Shown: in pieces, positions 22,364 through 22,869 of the stretch | Position numbering within the stretch: the stretch's first letter is position 1 | Layout: the number at the start of each line of letters is the position of its first letter | From: Rubrobacter sp. | Lineage (GTDB): Bacteria > Actinomycetota > Rubrobacteria > Rubrobacterales > Rubrobacteraceae | Length of the DNA: 22,869 bases | Reading direction: 5' to 3' | Assembly (NCBI GenBank): GCA_013695335.1 | Contig: JACDAR010000202.1 | Span: forward strand, 1 to 22,869 | Made by a program: the position numbers and the translations under genes | The notes under the pieces: model-generated | The model's input: the letters and a program-made list of their open reading frames with translations, nothing else | What the model was told of the DNA's origin: nothing | The model's database searches: none

Positions 22364-22869
22364 TCACGCCTGATCTACCATCCGGCCCGCGTAGATCTTC
22401 TCGAAGACGGTGAGGATCACCAGAGACGACGCCAATACGGCCACGAATACTGGCGAGGAAAGGACGCCGCCGAGGAGCGCGAGAATCAAGAGGAAAGCGG
22501 CAAGAATGGATCGTCCGAAGATGATGCGTTCGCCCAGAGAATGGCGGTTAACGTACTGTACGAAGGTTGCGGCCAGCAAGTAGACGGCGACGGAGCCGGC
22601 CAGGATCATACGCGCCGCGAAGCCGAATCCAACATCCTCGGCAGTTGGGGCGAGCGCCGCCGACTCGATGTGGGCTGATCCTTCGATGGCGAGCTGGATG
22701 CCGACCCCGAACGCGGCGATGGCGGCGTAGACAGCGAGATGACCGTATCCCCAGTAGAAAGCGGGCTTCGGGGCCAGGGACATTCCAGTCGTCTCGACGT
22801 AGTCGAAGTAGATCCACCATATACAAGCCGCCGCGACGAAACCGAGCACGGCTGTGGATACTGCGGCCA
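22364..22869 (-). CDS. LtrA-family (low temperature requirement) membrane protein, N-terminus outside the window
   Basis: The visible 168 residues are the C-terminal part of an LtrA-type membrane protein; the frame stays open to the window edge. Family-like blocks include ACIWWIYFDYVE, FYWGYGHLAVYAAIAAFGVGIQLAIE and a final pair of hydrophobic helices before the stop. About five hydrophobic segments are present. LtrA was named from a Listeria cold-growth locus, but its molecular role is not well known. A GTG at 22849 lies inside the gene and is not taken as a start. The gene converges on the DedA gene with 13 bases between the stops. Confidence 0.85.
   Translation of the reverse strand, partial: AAVSTAVLGFVAAACIWWIYFDYVETTGMSLAPKPAFYWGYGHLAVYAAIAAFGVGIQLAIEGSAHIESAALAPTAEDVGFGFAARMILAGSVAVYLLAATFVQYVNRHSLGERIIFGRSILAAFLLILALLGGVLSSPVFVAVLASSLVILTVFEKIYAGRMVDQA

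Noticed and set aside
1..22869. tRNA, rRNA, CRISPR arrays, transposase genes, phage genes or defence systems
   Set aside because: I saw no tRNA or rRNA sequence, no regular repeat-spacer pattern and no transposase, integrase or nuclease-like protein on either strand.

Overview
The window is almost entirely one cobalamin (vitamin B12) biosynthesis operon on the minus strand, about 20 kb from position 21,594 down to 1,466. It has a few unrelated genes at each end. The DNA is GC-rich, GTG and TTG starts are frequent, and the cobaltochelatase pair is CobN plus a fused ChlI-ChlD protein, as in mycobacteria. Together with CbtAB, LtrA and DedA homologues, this suggests a high-GC actinobacterium, possibly a deep branch such as the Rubrobacteria. 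That placement is inferred from gene content and style, not from a search.

Left edge (1-1,465): a truncated aldo/keto reductase on the minus strand, then a GNAT acetyltransferase on the plus strand, which converges on the end of the operon. Right edge (21,640-22,869): a DedA-family membrane protein on the plus strand, possibly translated from a leaderless mRNA, converging on a truncated LtrA-family membrane protein on the minus strand.

Operon (minus strand, 5' to 3'): a sigma-70-like promoter (TTGACT-17-TATGCT), a cobalamin riboswitch, cbtB, cbtA, cobQ, cobN, a 63-residue two-helix membrane protein, a chlI-chlD fusion, cobO, cobB, cobI, cobM, cbiD, cobL (cbiE-cbiT fusion), a cbiG-cobJ fusion, a 2[4Fe-4S] ferredoxin, cbiC, cbiX, cobT, a 94-residue protein of unknown function, and birA. 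Most neighbouring genes overlap by 1 to 14 bases. Several junctions use ATGA, GTGA or TTGA start/stop overlaps, so the proteins are probably made by coupled translation.

How it works together: CbtAB would import cobalt. CbiX can insert cobalt early, into sirohydrochlorin. CobI, CobJ, CbiG, CobM, CbiD, CobL and CbiC carry out the methylations, ring contraction and rearrangement of the anaerobic-type route. CobB and CobQ amidate, CobO adenosylates, and CobT activates the lower ligand base. No CobG or CobZ is present, which fits a CbiG-type ring contraction. The late-insertion chelatase CobN/ChlID is nevertheless also encoded, so two cobalt-insertion systems sit in one operon. Not seen here are uroporphyrinogen methyltransferase (CobA), precorrin-6A reductase (CobK/CbiJ), CbiB/CobD, CobU/CobP and CobS.

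I do not see a wholly new system. The points most worth a second look are the repeat-like insertion that forms a 65-residue tail on CobQ and supplies the CobN start, the small membrane protein inside the chelatase genes, the two chelatase systems, the ferredoxin, and the hairpin at the cbtB start.
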